A stretch of 64,000 nucleotides of DNA from Thiocapsa roseilacustris (GCF_041903755.1 NZ_JBBWVE010000017.1:1-64000), one strand, 5' to 3'. Positions 10,017 through 19,182 are shown, counted from the stretch's first letter. Numbers and translations are program-made. Notes: generated by a model from the letters alone, not told the origin.

Positions 10017-12995
10017 ATGCCATTTAGAAGCCTTTACCTTTTGCTCGTCTTCTTTGCCTCCGCCACCCCATTTTACAACGTGACTGCAGTCGGCCTCCCG
10101 GCCTACTTGGAAGACGCAGACACAGATTTTACCCGCTCGACTCTAGAACCTCTTGGACGCCATCTATTTCCACGTGTAGCGATCAGCGAGACCAAAGCTC
10201 TACCAGATAGCGCCGAAGCGATATCAAAATGGAATGCAGTGTTGGTCAGCGCACCTCAAATGCACGATGTTTTGAAGTCAGCTCAAAGAATTAACCCAGA
10301 TTTGCTTATTTTTAGAAAATTTAATGCGGGAGGTTATGTCGGGTTCAAGGAGAAAAGTAGTTGTGCCGATCCATATGGCGTTCCATTCGGATGGACGGCA
10401 TTGGCAACAGCGGATTGCGGATTCTATGCGGGGCATTGGCTGTACTATGCGGGCACGCTACTGAACGAGTCCATAGCTACCGATTCGAGAACCTTCTCAG
10501 TCGCTGATGGTAGCCGGATTACCGCCGGACGGTATGTCGTTATATACGATCATCCGGCCGGATCTTTTCGGAATGCCGAACATGCACTGGTCAGCGGCGT
10601 TAGCGGCAATCGGGTGACGCTGGCGGGCCGGGGTTTTAAATCGATCCCGCGGGCCCACCCTGCAGGGTCGATCATTGCCGAACATCCGGTTGCCGGAAAT
10701 GTGGACGGCGAAACAGAAACCCTGCACTGGATGTACAACATGAGTTCTGTGGCACCGCAAGATTCAAATGGTCGAAGAATTTATGAGGTTATGGCTAGTT
10801 GGTTGGGTTCAAATGTGCAACGCGACAAGACCGGCAAACTTTCCGATCTGCGGATAGACGGCGTTATATTCGATACAGACTTCTGGTCTGTAGCATGGCG
10901 TAATCGAATCGACGTCAATAACGACCTGATTCCAGATGGTGGCTGGGACAGCACGACCGGTACGAACCTGTGGGGCGAAGGAAGCGAGGAATTCTATCGG
11001 CGGGTTCGTGTTGCCCTTCCAGATCTCATAGTATCCGGCGGAACGCGAGGCGTACGCGGCTTCAGCTCCCTAAATGGGACCCAACTGGAGGGCTGGCCGG
11101 TGAGTACAGCATATATTGCACCCAACCCAGCATACATTACATTCGACGGCTGGCTCGCGGAATATACCCTTCAGTTGCGAGAAGGGCGCCGTGACACCCC
11201 GGCGTATACAGAGAATCTGAGCAAGACTCCGACGCGTCTCTACCCGCGCGGCACCGTCCCTGCGCCGCCGAATAACGCGCCTTTTCGTTTCGCATTCGCT
11301 ACGACCCTATTGGACAATGGATACTACGCGCAGGAACCTCGGCAGGATACTCTCGATCCTTGGTGGGACGAGTTTGCCGTCGACGTTGCCGCAGGTTCTC
11401 CGACGTACGGCGTAGCAGTGGCGAGGAATCCTCTTGACGAGACTGCGGCTCGTATTCACGGGGGATGGCTTGGGATGCCGCTGGGTCCCCGCCAGCGTGT
11501 AGTTGATGCCCGGAGGTTCACTCCGGACCGCTCTCTTATTTCGAGCGGCGGTCTTGACGACCCAGACAGTTTGTCAGCTTGGAGGGCAAATAACGTAAGT
11601 CTTAGTGTGGACTTCAACGAAGCGATGGCGGGAGCTGGCTCGATACGGGTTTCAAACCACATCGATTACGTAAATGAGCCATTTCGAGCGTCGGCTCAAA
11701 CACCGTTGGTTCAGCTACAGGCCGGCGTTCGCTACACGCTTGCATTTTCAGCGCGTGCGCAAACGCTTCGCTCTATCATGGTGGCAACCGGCGGTGCTCA
11801 GAACGAGTTCTTGATCCCGGATCGTTGGGTTCGCCGAGTTATGACATTTACTGCACCTTCCTCCGGGCCATCGCGCATCAACTTCAACGTAGGGCGAGAA
11901 AATATACCCATTTGGCTGGACGAGATCTACCTCTTCGAGGGAGATGCAAACGTGTTTAGGCGCGACTTCGACAATGGCCTCGTGGTGGTGAATGCGACGC
12001 CGGAACCGATATCGGTAGCTCTAGGCAGCCGCTATCATCGGATCGCCGGCACCGGGCAAGATCCTATAAATAACGGGGAAGAGCTTGATAAAGTTACGAT
12101 TCCTCCGTACGATGGCGCTATCATGGTTCTTGACAAGAACGTTGCGGCAGTCCCGCCGTGCGGGGAGCCGAGTTACAACAGCGCGACGGATACCGAACTC
12201 TTCCTCTGGCAGGACTGCGCGGATTCACAGCAATGGCGAGTCCGCTTCACGGCGGGGGGGCAGCCCGTTTCCTTCAGGGGCAGTGTCACGTCCGATGCTC
12301 CCTTTCTCAGCTTGGCAGGCGTCTCGCAGGAACCATCCGATACCCTGATGCCCGACCCCTTCTCGACTGCAACGAACGGCCCGATCTCCTACGTGCAAAA
12401 CGTGGGCAGCACTGGCTTCGACGGATTCGACTTCCGGGTGGGACCGAACGCCGATACATGCTTTGCGGCGGCGGCTCCCGCCGACCGCCCGGTGTTGTTG
12501 GGTGCCGATCGGGTGGCGGTGACGTCGCCGATCAGCCTGCGGACCTTTGGTGCCTGTACGCCCTGGGACGTTGCGGCAGTCCCGCCGTGCGGGGAGCCGA
12601 GTTACGACAGCGCGACGGATACCGGACTCTTCCTCTGGCAGGACTGCGCGGATCCACAGCAATGGCGAGTCCGCTTCACGGCGGGGAGACAGCCCGTTTC
12701 CTTCAGTGGCAGTGTCACGTCCGATGCTCCCTTTCTCAGCTTGGCAGGCGTCTCGCAGGAACCATCCGATACCCTGATGCCCGACCCCTTCTCGACTGCA
12801 ACGAACGGCCCGATCTCCTATGAGCAAAACGTTGGCGGCACTGGCTTCGACGGATTCGACTTCCGGGTGGGACCGAACGCCGATACATGCTTTGCGGCGG
12901 CGGCTCCTGCCGACCGCCCGGTGCTGTTGGGTGCCGATCGGGTGGCGGTGACGTCGCCGATCAGCCTGCGGACCTTTGGTGCCTGTAGGCCCTGA
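10017..12995 (+). CDS. Secreted putative glycoside hydrolase with two C-terminal CGxPSY domains
   Basis: 992 residues from the ATG at 10017. I chose it over an in-frame start at 9921 because it begins a clear signal peptide (MPFRSLYLLLVFFASATPF). Residues of about 30-510 resemble the hypothetical GHL15-type glycosyl hydrolases (IDGVIFDTDFW, LLDNGYYAQEP). About 510-630 look like a carbohydrate-binding module, followed by a short beta segment (RRDFDNGLVVVN, IPPYDGAIMVLD) common at the end of such hydrolases. The protein ends in two near-identical CGEPSY domains (bases 12159-12557 and 12588-12986). The first two thirds are visibly more AT-rich than the C-terminal cassette, which suggests a mosaic gene. 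Substrate unknown; the neighbouring EPS is a candidate. Confidence 0.8.
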   Translation: MPFRSLYLLLVFFASATPFYNVTAVGLPAYLEDADTDFTRSTLEPLGRHLFPRVAISETKALPDSAEAISKWNAVLVSAPQMHDVLKSAQRINPDLLIFRKFNAGGYVGFKEKSSCADPYGVPFGWTALATADCGFYAGHWLYYAGTLLNESIATDSRTFSVADGSRITAGRYVVIYDHPAGSFRNAEHALVSGVSGNRVTLAGRGFKSIPRAHPAGSIIAEHPVAGNVDGETETLHWMYNMSSVAPQDSNGRRIYEVMASWLGSNVQRDKTGKLSDLRIDGVIFDTDFWSVAWRNRIDVNNDLIPDGGWDSTTGTNLWGEGSEEFYRRVRVALPDLIVSGGTRGVRGFSSLNGTQLEGWPVSTAYIAPNPAYITFDGWLAEYTLQLREGRRDTPAYTENLSKTPTRLYPRGTVPAPPNNAPFRFAFATTLLDNGYYAQEPRQDTLDPWWDEFAVDVAAGSPTYGVAVARNPLDETAARIHGGWLGMPLGPRQRVVDARRFTPDRSLISSGGLDDPDSLSAWRANNVSLSVDFNEAMAGAGSIRVSNHIDYVNEPFRASAQTPLVQLQAGVRYTLAFSARAQTLRSIMVATGGAQNEFLIPDRWVRRVMTFTAPSSGPSRINFNVGRENIPIWLDEIYLFEGDANVFRRDFDNGLVVVNATPEPISVALGSRYHRIAGTGQDPINNGEELDKVTIPPYDGAIMVLDKNVAAVPPCGEPSYNSATDTELFLWQDCADSQQWRVRFTAGGQPVSFRGSVTSDAPFLSLAGVSQEPSDTLMPDPFSTATNGPISYVQNVGSTGFDGFDFRVGPNADTCFAAAAPADRPVLLGADRVAVTSPISLRTFGACTPWDVAAVPPCGEPSYDSATDTGLFLWQDCADPQQWRVRFTAGRQPVSFSGSVTSDAPFLSLAGVSQEPSDTLMPDPFSTATNGPISYEQNVGGTGFDGFDFRVGPNADTCFAAAAPADRPVLLGADRVAVTSPISLRTFGACRP

Positions 12996-13030
12996 TCCGT
13001 CGCGCCGCGGCCGAGGAGGCGACCATGTCT
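12139..13030 (+). repeat. 892-bp duplicated C-terminal cassette, copy A
   Basis: Matches 14619-15510 at a constant offset of 2480 bases, with about eight differences by eye. It starts a few codons before the first CGEPSY domain, covers both domains and the stop codon, and runs about 35 bases into non-coding sequence (ending CGAGGAGGCGACCATGTCT). Identity stops abruptly at both edges. Identity across the stop shows DNA-level copying rather than protein convergence. Confidence 0.9.
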
Positions 13031-13143
13031 CACAACCGGTGGTTGTCAAGGTAGTTGTCGCTTCAACCCACACACCACGCACAAGAAGGAGCTGGACTCT
13101 TTACTCACGCTGAAATTCCAGACATTCAAGAAATGCGAGCTTG

Positions 13144-13186
13144 TGCCTATATGAGGTGTAGCTTGCGCCTATATGAGGTACAAATT
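13144..13186 (+). promoter_or_regulatory. Duplicated leader carrying the sulfatase ribosome site
   Basis: A 22-base unit (GCTTG[T/C]GCCTATATGAGGT plus three bases) occurs twice in tandem just before the ATG at 13187. Each copy carries GAGGT; the second sits at ribosome-site distance from the start. Each also contains an ATG in TATATGAGG, followed by few codons, so short decoy initiation is possible. Confidence 0.5.
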
Positions 13187-15475
13187 ATGTTTCAAACGCA
13201 GACAAGCCGATACGCCTGGTTTCGAAAGGTAGCCGTGTTCGCTTCGCTGATGACGGCCCTTCCTGCCTTAGCGGAAACCGGCCGACTGAACGTGCTCATG
13301 ATCATGGTCGATGACCTTCGTCCAGAGCTCGGCGCCTACGGAGTCGGACATATTGAGACGCCCAACATCGACGTGCTGGCGAATGAAGGGATTCGGTTTA
13401 CACGAGCCTACACCCAGATGGCGACCTGCGCGCCATCGAGGACATCGCTGCTAACAGGCCTTCGACCGGATACGACGCGCGTGACGGATCTGAATACCAG
13501 TTTCCGCACCACGATCCCGGGCGTGGTAACCCTGCCGCAGTGGTTCAAACAGCAAGGGTACGCAACCCAAGGCATCTGCAAGGTGTATCACGGTTCTGAG
13601 CCGAATGATAGCCTGTCCTGGTCCGTTCCCTACAAAGATGGCTTTGGACCGCCTGCCCCTGTGGGCTCCGACGGAAAGATGCTGGCTTTTGCCGCCATCG
13701 ATAGTCCGGATTCCCATTTCGGCGACTATAAGTGTGCGAGCCATGCGATCCAGTCCATCAGGGATTTTCGCGATCGCCCATTCTTCATCGCGGTTGGCTT
13801 TCGCAAACCACACCTACCCTTTTTGGCTCCGTCGCGATTCTTTTCCATGTACGATGCACAATCGATTCCGGAGGCGGAAAACCCTTTTCCCGCATGGCAT
13901 GCGCCGAGTATCGCCTTTGGGAATCTCGCCGAGCTTCGAACCTACAGTCAAATCCCTGCGACCGGGCCACTCGATGAAGCGCTGGGGCGGGAGCTCAAAC
14001 GTGGCTACTATGCGGCGGCGAGTTTCGTGGACGCCCAGATTGGTCGAATATTAGCCGAATTGGACGTAACGGGTTTGAGCAACAACACGCTGGTAGTGCT
14101 ACTCGGTGACCATGGCTTTCACCTGGGTGAGCAAGCCGACTGGGGAAAACATACGAATTTCGAGATTGGAACGCGGGTTCCGCTGATTCTTAGAGGGCCG
14201 AATGTAGCGGAGAACGTCGCATCAAGCGCCATTGTGGAGCTCGTCGACCTCTATCCGACGGTCGTACAACTTGCCGGTTTGCCCATCCCGACTGCACAAG
14301 AGCATGGAGGGTTTCCACTCGAGGGCAATACGCTCGTGCCTCTGATTGAAGATCCGGCGACCTCGTCTCGCCGAGGGGCTTTCAGTCAGTGGAATCGCGG
14401 CGGCTACGTCGGCCGCTCGATCCGGACCGGACGTTATCGCTATACGGAGTGGAGGAAGACAGGCAGCACGTTTACTGAGCTGTATGATCATTCCGCCGAC
14501 CCACTGGAGACGGTAAACGTTGCGTCCGATTTGCGTTACGCCGAGGTCCTGCCTATCCTCAGGTCGGCACTGGCCGCGGGAGGAGGCATCGATCTACCTC
14601 CCGATTTGCTTGACGAGGACGTTGCGGCAGTCCCGCCCTGCGGGGAGCCGAGTTACAACAGCGCGACGGATACCGAACTCTTCCTCTGGCAGGACTGCGC
14701 GGATCCACAGCAATGGCGAGTCCGCTTCACGGCGGGGGGGCAGCCCGTTTCCTTCAGGGGCAGTGTCACGTCCGATGCTCCCTTTCTCAGCTTGGCAGGC
14801 GTCTCGCAGGAACCATCCGATACCCTGATGCCCGACCCCTTCTCGACTGCAACGAACGGCTCGATCTCCTACGTGCAAAACGTGGGCAGCACTGGCTTCG
14901 ACGGATTCGACTTCCGGGTGGGACCGAACGCCGATACATGCTTTGCGGCGGCGGCTCCCGCCGACCGCCCGGTGTTGTTGGGTGCCGATCGGGTGGCGGT
15001 GACGTCGCCGATCAGCCTGCGGACCTTTGGTGCCTGTACGCCCTGGGACGTTGCGGCAGTCCCGCCGTGCGGGGAGCCGAGTTACGACAGCGCGACGGAT
15101 ACCGGACTTTTCCTCTGGCAGGACTGCGCGGATCCACAGCAATGGCGAGTACGCTTCACGGCGGGGAGACAGCCCGTTTCCTTCAATGGCAGTGTCACGT
15201 CCGATGCTCCCTTTCTCAGCTTGGCAGGCGTCTCGCAGGAACCATCCGATACCCTGATGCCCGGCCCCTTCTCGACTGCAACGAACGGCCCGATCTCCTA
15301 CGAGCAAAACGTTGGCGGCACTGGCTTCGACGGATTCGACTTCCGGGTGGGACCGAACGCCGATACATGCTTTGCGGCGGCGGCTCCTGCCGACCGCCCG
15401 GTGCTGTTGGGTGCCGATCGGGTGGCGGTGACGTCGCCGATCAGCCTGCGGACCTTTGGTGCCTGTAGGCCCTGA
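13187..15475 (+). CDS. Secreted sulfatase (iduronate-2-sulfatase-like) with two CGxPSY domains
   Basis: 762 residues from the ATG at 13187, preceded by GAGGT and starting a signal peptide that ends near LPALAE. An upstream frame from 13055 lacks these features. The alkaline-phosphatase-fold sulfatase core runs to about residue 480. It has metal ligands D42-D43 (MVDDLRPELGAYG) and the signature C81-APSRTSLLTG, whose cysteine is normally converted to formylglycine. GDHGFHLGEQADWGKH supplies further active-site residues. Overall it resembles iduronate-2-sulfatase and choline-sulfatase types. A short linker leads to two CGEPSY domains (14639-15037, 15068-15466). It probably removes sulfate esters from an extracellular polysaccharide. 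It depends on a formylglycine-generating enzyme not seen in this window. Confidence 0.9.
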   Translation: MFQTQTSRYAWFRKVAVFASLMTALPALAETGRLNVLMIMVDDLRPELGAYGVGHIETPNIDVLANEGIRFTRAYTQMATCAPSRTSLLTGLRPDTTRVTDLNTSFRTTIPGVVTLPQWFKQQGYATQGICKVYHGSEPNDSLSWSVPYKDGFGPPAPVGSDGKMLAFAAIDSPDSHFGDYKCASHAIQSIRDFRDRPFFIAVGFRKPHLPFLAPSRFFSMYDAQSIPEAENPFPAWHAPSIAFGNLAELRTYSQIPATGPLDEALGRELKRGYYAAASFVDAQIGRILAELDVTGLSNNTLVVLLGDHGFHLGEQADWGKHTNFEIGTRVPLILRGPNVAENVASSAIVELVDLYPTVVQLAGLPIPTAQEHGGFPLEGNTLVPLIEDPATSSRRGAFSQWNRGGYVGRSIRTGRYRYTEWRKTGSTFTELYDHSADPLETVNVASDLRYAEVLPILRSALAAGGGIDLPPDLLDEDVAAVPPCGEPSYNSATDTELFLWQDCADPQQWRVRFTAGGQPVSFRGSVTSDAPFLSLAGVSQEPSDTLMPDPFSTATNGSISYVQNVGSTGFDGFDFRVGPNADTCFAAAAPADRPVLLGADRVAVTSPISLRTFGACTPWDVAAVPPCGEPSYDSATDTGLFLWQDCADPQQWRVRFTAGRQPVSFNGSVTSDAPFLSLAGVSQEPSDTLMPGPFSTATNGPISYEQNVGGTGFDGFDFRVGPNADTCFAAAAPADRPVLLGADRVAVTSPISLRTFGACRP

Positions 15476-15510
15476 TCCGTCGCGCCGCGGCCGAGGAGGC
15501 GACCATGTCT
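14619..15510 (+). repeat. 892-bp duplicated C-terminal cassette, copy B
   Basis: Partner of 12139-13030. It encodes the last part of the sulfatase and the same 35 bases after the stop. Beyond 15510 the two loci differ, apart from a possible shared ACAACCGG. The two domains within each cassette are also near-identical, so an older tandem doubling preceded the copying between genes. Confidence 0.9.
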
Positions 15511-15890
15511 TAACAAAACAACCGGCTACCCGTCCCCCGCTCGCAGCCCCGGCGCGCAGCGGAGGCAAACTCAGAATTGCTGTCCCGTGCCCTAACCCTG
15601 GAGCAGCAAAAGCGTTATGTGATATCCTTAAATGGCGACATCTCAGTTGCGGATGCGGCGTTGGGGTATGGATATCACTCGGTCTACCGAAATAGCACGA
15701 GGCACATCGATAGCGCAGAAGGCCGGATTTAGACCCGCGCGCCTGGTGGATTCGGGTTTTATCCCAAGGCGTCTCCGCGAAAACAGGTTCCGACATAATC
15801 GCGATCTTGGCAAGTCTATCCGGTCGACAATGCCCAGTAGGGCAAGGCTAGCCTGATGTTGTCTGGGGTCGAAAGAAGGAAGTTGCTTAA
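15511..15890. other. Upstream region of the EPS operon, no gene seen
   Basis: 380 bases without a credible frame, between the sulfatase cassette and the EPS export gene. It should hold the promoter of the plus-strand EPS run. I saw no clear sigma-54 box and cannot place the promoter by eye. Confidence 0.4.
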
Positions 15891-16685
15891 ATGATCGGAA
15901 AATCCATCGCGTTGATGTTGTTAGTCGTTGCGGTCCTTGCGGCGATGATAGTGAATGCCGCCGAGGACTACAAGGTGGTCCCAGGGGACATGATACGCAT
16001 TGTCGTTTTCGGCCATCAGGACCTTGATTCATTGTCGCGGGTAGGGGAGCTTGGCGGCATTACCTTCAATCCGATCGGACAGGTGAAAGTAGCTGGCTTG
16101 ACGGAGCGCGACATCGAACGACTCCTCGCAGGGCGACTCGAATCACTTGACATCGTTAAATCGGCACAGGTGAAAGTCTTCGTTGAGGAATTCAACCGCC
16201 CATTGCTCCCAGTCCTCGGCAAGGTTTCCAGGCCCGGAGAGTATCCAATTGACGCAGGTAGCACGGTAGTCCAAATGATCGCAAGGGCTGGAGGGCTCGA
16301 CGCCGATGCCGGGGACGTGGCGATCTTGACGCGTCCGAGCGGAGGTGGGGATACGGTTACCTCTACGGTCGAGTTGATCCGAATACTCGAAGCTGGTCGC
16401 GATCTTCAGGATGTCGAAGTCAGATCGGGGGATCGCATTTATGTACCACCTGCGCCGGTCGTGTACGTTTATGGCGAGGTCAACCGGCCAGGTGCTTATC
16501 GACTCAAGAGCGGTATGCGCGTGATGCAAGCAATCTCTCTTGCCGGTGGAGTATCTTCCCGGGGTACAACGCGGGGGCTGACTGTAACCCGAGACGTTTC
16601 AGGCAGTGCGACGAGCGTCGGGGTAGGTCTCGAAGACGAGCTACAAGCCGACGACGTGTTACAGGTCAAGGAAAGCTGGTTCTAA
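15891..16685 (+). CDS. epsE: Polysaccharide export protein (EpsE/Wza family)
   Basis: 264 residues. GAAGGAAG precedes the ATG. A signal peptide (GKSIALMLLVVAVLAAMIV) is followed by the Poly_export domain (YKVVPGDMIRIVVFGHQDLD) and two SLBB domains at about 105-150 (VLGKVSRPGEYPI, ARAGGL) and about 183-230 (VYGEVNRPGAYRLKSGMRVM). Proteins of this family form the outer-membrane or periplasmic channel for capsule or EPS. It is shorter than Wza, as is usual in EpsE-type clusters, and has no lipobox cysteine. It is the first gene of a plus-strand run with epsF, epsG, a sulfotransferase and a polymerase. Confidence 0.88.
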   Translation: MIGKSIALMLLVVAVLAAMIVNAAEDYKVVPGDMIRIVVFGHQDLDSLSRVGELGGITFNPIGQVKVAGLTERDIERLLAGRLESLDIVKSAQVKVFVEEFNRPLLPVLGKVSRPGEYPIDAGSTVVQMIARAGGLDADAGDVAILTRPSGGGDTVTSTVELIRILEAGRDLQDVEVRSGDRIYVPPAPVVYVYGEVNRPGAYRLKSGMRVMQAISLAGGVSSRGTTRGLTVTRDVSGSATSVGVGLEDELQADDVLQVKESWF

Positions 16686-16744
16686 TGAAAGACACGTGCA
16701 CGCTAGTCTTTCGGTCGGCCGTGATGGGATGAGACGAGGTGTCA

Positions 16745-18118
16745 ATGGGTGTAGAGCACATCTTCGCAGTACTGGCCCGTCGATGGTGGCTGATTGCAGC
16801 AATTCCTGCCGTCGCGATGATAATCGCTGGATTCTTGACTCTCGGTGAGCCTTCGAAGTACGCAGCCAATGCGACGATCCTTATCGATATTCGTGGCCCG
16901 CTCGAAATCGGTTCGGATGGTACACTCATGCCGCCCGGTGTTGCGGATACCTATTTATCGACACAACTAAGCGTGATCGCGAGCCATCCTGTTGCCGCGG
17001 AGACCGTTCGGCGCCTATCGCTCGATAGTTCATCAAACTGGACTGAAGCATACCGGGTCGCCTCAGATGGCGAGACCAGTTTTGTGGATTGGGCTGCGAG
17101 CATTCTTCTCGCCAATCTGTCCGTGAGTCCGCAGAAGGGGACGCGTCTGATCGACATTTGGTACTCGGGCGGCGACCCTGCGTTTGTCGCTTCGGTGGCG
17201 AACGCATTCGCCGAGTCATATCAATATATTACGCGCGGGCTTTTGACTGGTCCAGCGTTGGAGACGCGGGAGTCGCTGTCCACTCAGCTTGAATCTCTGC
17301 GCAGCGAGCTTGAAAAGGCGCAAGCGAATTTGAGCAGCTTCCAGCAGAAGACCGGAATCTTTGCGACCGATGAGCGATGGGATATCGAGACGACCCGTTT
17401 GAACGAACTCAGTACTCAGCTTCTTGAGGCGGAATCAGCGGCCCGAGTCGCCGAGATCAAGATGTCTATTATGGATCAGGTTCTTGCTGAAGATGGGACC
17501 GCAGACAGTCTTCCTGAGGTTCTCTCGAGTCCGACGATTCAATCCCTAAAACAATCACTGGAGTCGAAGGAAACGGAACTGGCACAGGTGTCTGCTCAGT
17601 TGGGATCGCGGCATCCGACGCGAAATGCAGTGGAGGTTCAGGCCCGGAGTTTACGAACGGCTTTGGCTAACGAGACGCGAATGATCGCCGAAGGTTTGCG
17701 TGCGGAGTTCGCAATTGCTGAGCGTAATTTAGAAGCTGCTCAGCTTGCGGAATCGGAGCAGCGCAATAGAGTAGATCGGTTGCGCCTCGAGCGCGACGCC
17801 CTTCCGGCGCTCCTTCAGCAGGTTGCAACCGCTTCGGCAAACTACAATCGTGCGCTTGAGGCGTCTGGGCAGTACGAGATGCAGATCAGTATCAGCCCGA
17901 CGGATGTCGTGATTTTTAACCGGGCAAGGCATCCAATAGAACCGATTGGTCCCAGTCTCAAGAGGAACTTGTTCTTGGCCCTCCTACTCGGTGGCGTTTT
18001 TGGGATAGCGGTAGCTTTCTTCTGGGAGTATTTGAATCCTCGCATCCTGACATCTTCCGAGTTGCGGCAGTTCACGAACTTCCCCGATCCCCAAGAAATC
18101 CCTAGGGCAACGACATAA
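16745..18118 (+). CDS. epsF: Chain-length determinant protein (EpsF/Wzz family)
   Basis: 457 residues from the ATG at 16745, five bases after GAGG; a GTG two codons earlier is an alternative. A transmembrane helix near the N-terminus (WWLIAAIPAVAMIIAGFLTL), a long periplasmic region with coiled coil from about 180 to 380, and a second helix near the C-terminus (NLFLALLLGGVFGIAVAFF) are the Wzz arrangement. It should set polymer length together with the next gene. Its stop codon overlaps the epsG start by one base (TAATG), implying coupled translation. Confidence 0.87.
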   Translation: MGVEHIFAVLARRWWLIAAIPAVAMIIAGFLTLGEPSKYAANATILIDIRGPLEIGSDGTLMPPGVADTYLSTQLSVIASHPVAAETVRRLSLDSSSNWTEAYRVASDGETSFVDWAASILLANLSVSPQKGTRLIDIWYSGGDPAFVASVANAFAESYQYITRGLLTGPALETRESLSTQLESLRSELEKAQANLSSFQQKTGIFATDERWDIETTRLNELSTQLLEAESAARVAEIKMSIMDQVLAEDGTADSLPEVLSSPTIQSLKQSLESKETELAQVSAQLGSRHPTRNAVEVQARSLRTALANETRMIAEGLRAEFAIAERNLEAAQLAESEQRNRVDRLRLERDALPALLQQVATASANYNRALEASGQYEMQISISPTDVVIFNRARHPIEPIGPSLKRNLFLALLLGGVFGIAVAFFWEYLNPRILTSSELRQFTNFPDPQEIPRATT

Positions 18119-19182
18119 TGTCCAGAGATGCCGATTCCAGGTATGGGGAGCCCGAAAGCGAGGGAGCCGATGATGCGAAATATCCTCGGGCCAACACGAT
18201 CGAACGTTTCGTTCGGGCCAAAGGGACAACGGAGTCTGGTCTTTATGGGAAGATCGTCTCCGAGTCGGGTGCGGAGGTACATAACCGGGTCACGTCTGCG
18301 GCAGATTTTGGAGAGCGTGGCCCGTCAAGTCAGGCGGGAGTCGCAGCGCCCGTTGGCGTATCGCGCCGTGGCTTAAGGGATATCATAATCAAGCAGGCTG
18401 GTTTGACTCCGGATCAAGTATCCTTGATCGAAGGGTCTTTGACGCGGTACGGGGGCGACTTCGGCGAAACCGCAGTACAAGTCGGTTTAATATCCCAAAG
18501 GCAGCGTTCCGACGCGCTCTGCGAGGTGTTCGGAGCAACACGGATCTCTCCAGGGGATGAGACACTCAGCCGATTATTAGATATCGCCCATCGGCCAGAA
18601 AGCAACTATGCGGAGTCGATTCGTACCCTACGGAGCAAAGTTCTATCCGCGCAAGGAGCCGACACGATCCTCTTGGCGGTTGTCAGTCCGGATCGCCTTG
18701 ATGGGCGGACGAGAGTGACTGCTAATCTTGCGGTCGCCTTTGCACAAACCGGAAGGCGCACATTGTTAATCGATGCGGATCTTCGGAGCCCGGCGATCGC
18801 TACTTATTTTGGACTGTCTGAGGTTTCGGGCTTGAGCTTGATCTTGTCGGGGATTGCGACAGACGACGCCGCTCATCGGATTCCTTACTTTCCCTCATTG
18901 ACTGTCATTCCCTGTGGACCGACACCTCCGAATCCCCAGGAACTCTTAAGCGGCCCCGGATTGCGTCAGTTGCTCAATGCGGCGAAGCCGAAGTATGAAG
19001 TTATCCTGCTGGATACCCCCCCTGCTGCACGGTCGTCAGACTGGGAACTCGTAGCCGATGCTGTCGGTAGAGTGGTCGTGGTGACAAGACTGGGTGCAAC
19101 CCACCGGGGTGGAGTGAGCGACCTGTCGCGACGTCTCGAATCACTTAACGTCTCTGTCGATGCGTGCCTCGTGATTCGATAG
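18118..19182 (+). CDS. epsG: EpsG-like chain-length ATPase or tyrosine kinase with altered P-loop
   Basis: 354 residues. About 80-140 resemble the GspE N-terminal domain often fused to EpsG (AGLTPDQVSLIEGSLTRYGG). The C-terminal half is the BY-kinase ATPase fold with an intact Walker A' (TLLIDADLRSP) and Walker B (VILLDTPP). The P-loop reads SPDRLDGRTRVTANLA, without the G-x-G-K-[ST] lysine; related EpsG proteins commonly have GEGRS there. No C-terminal tyrosine cluster is present. It may bind nucleotide weakly or act as a regulatory partner of EpsF. Confidence 0.8.
   Translation: MSRDADSRYGEPESEGADDAKYPRANTIERFVRAKGTTESGLYGKIVSESGAEVHNRVTSAADFGERGPSSQAGVAAPVGVSRRGLRDIIIKQAGLTPDQVSLIEGSLTRYGGDFGETAVQVGLISQRQRSDALCEVFGATRISPGDETLSRLLDIAHRPESNYAESIRTLRSKVLSAQGADTILLAVVSPDRLDGRTRVTANLAVAFAQTGRRTLLIDADLRSPAIATYFGLSEVSGLSLILSGIATDDAAHRIPYFPSLTVIPCGPTPPNPQELLSGPGLRQLLNAAKPKYEVILLDTPPAARSSDWELVADAVGRVVVVTRLGATHRGGVSDLSRRLESLNVSVDACLVIR

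Noticed and set aside
15511..15890. Possible sigma-54 promoter upstream of epsE
   Set aside because: No TGGCA-N7-TTGC-type match at correct spacing was found.
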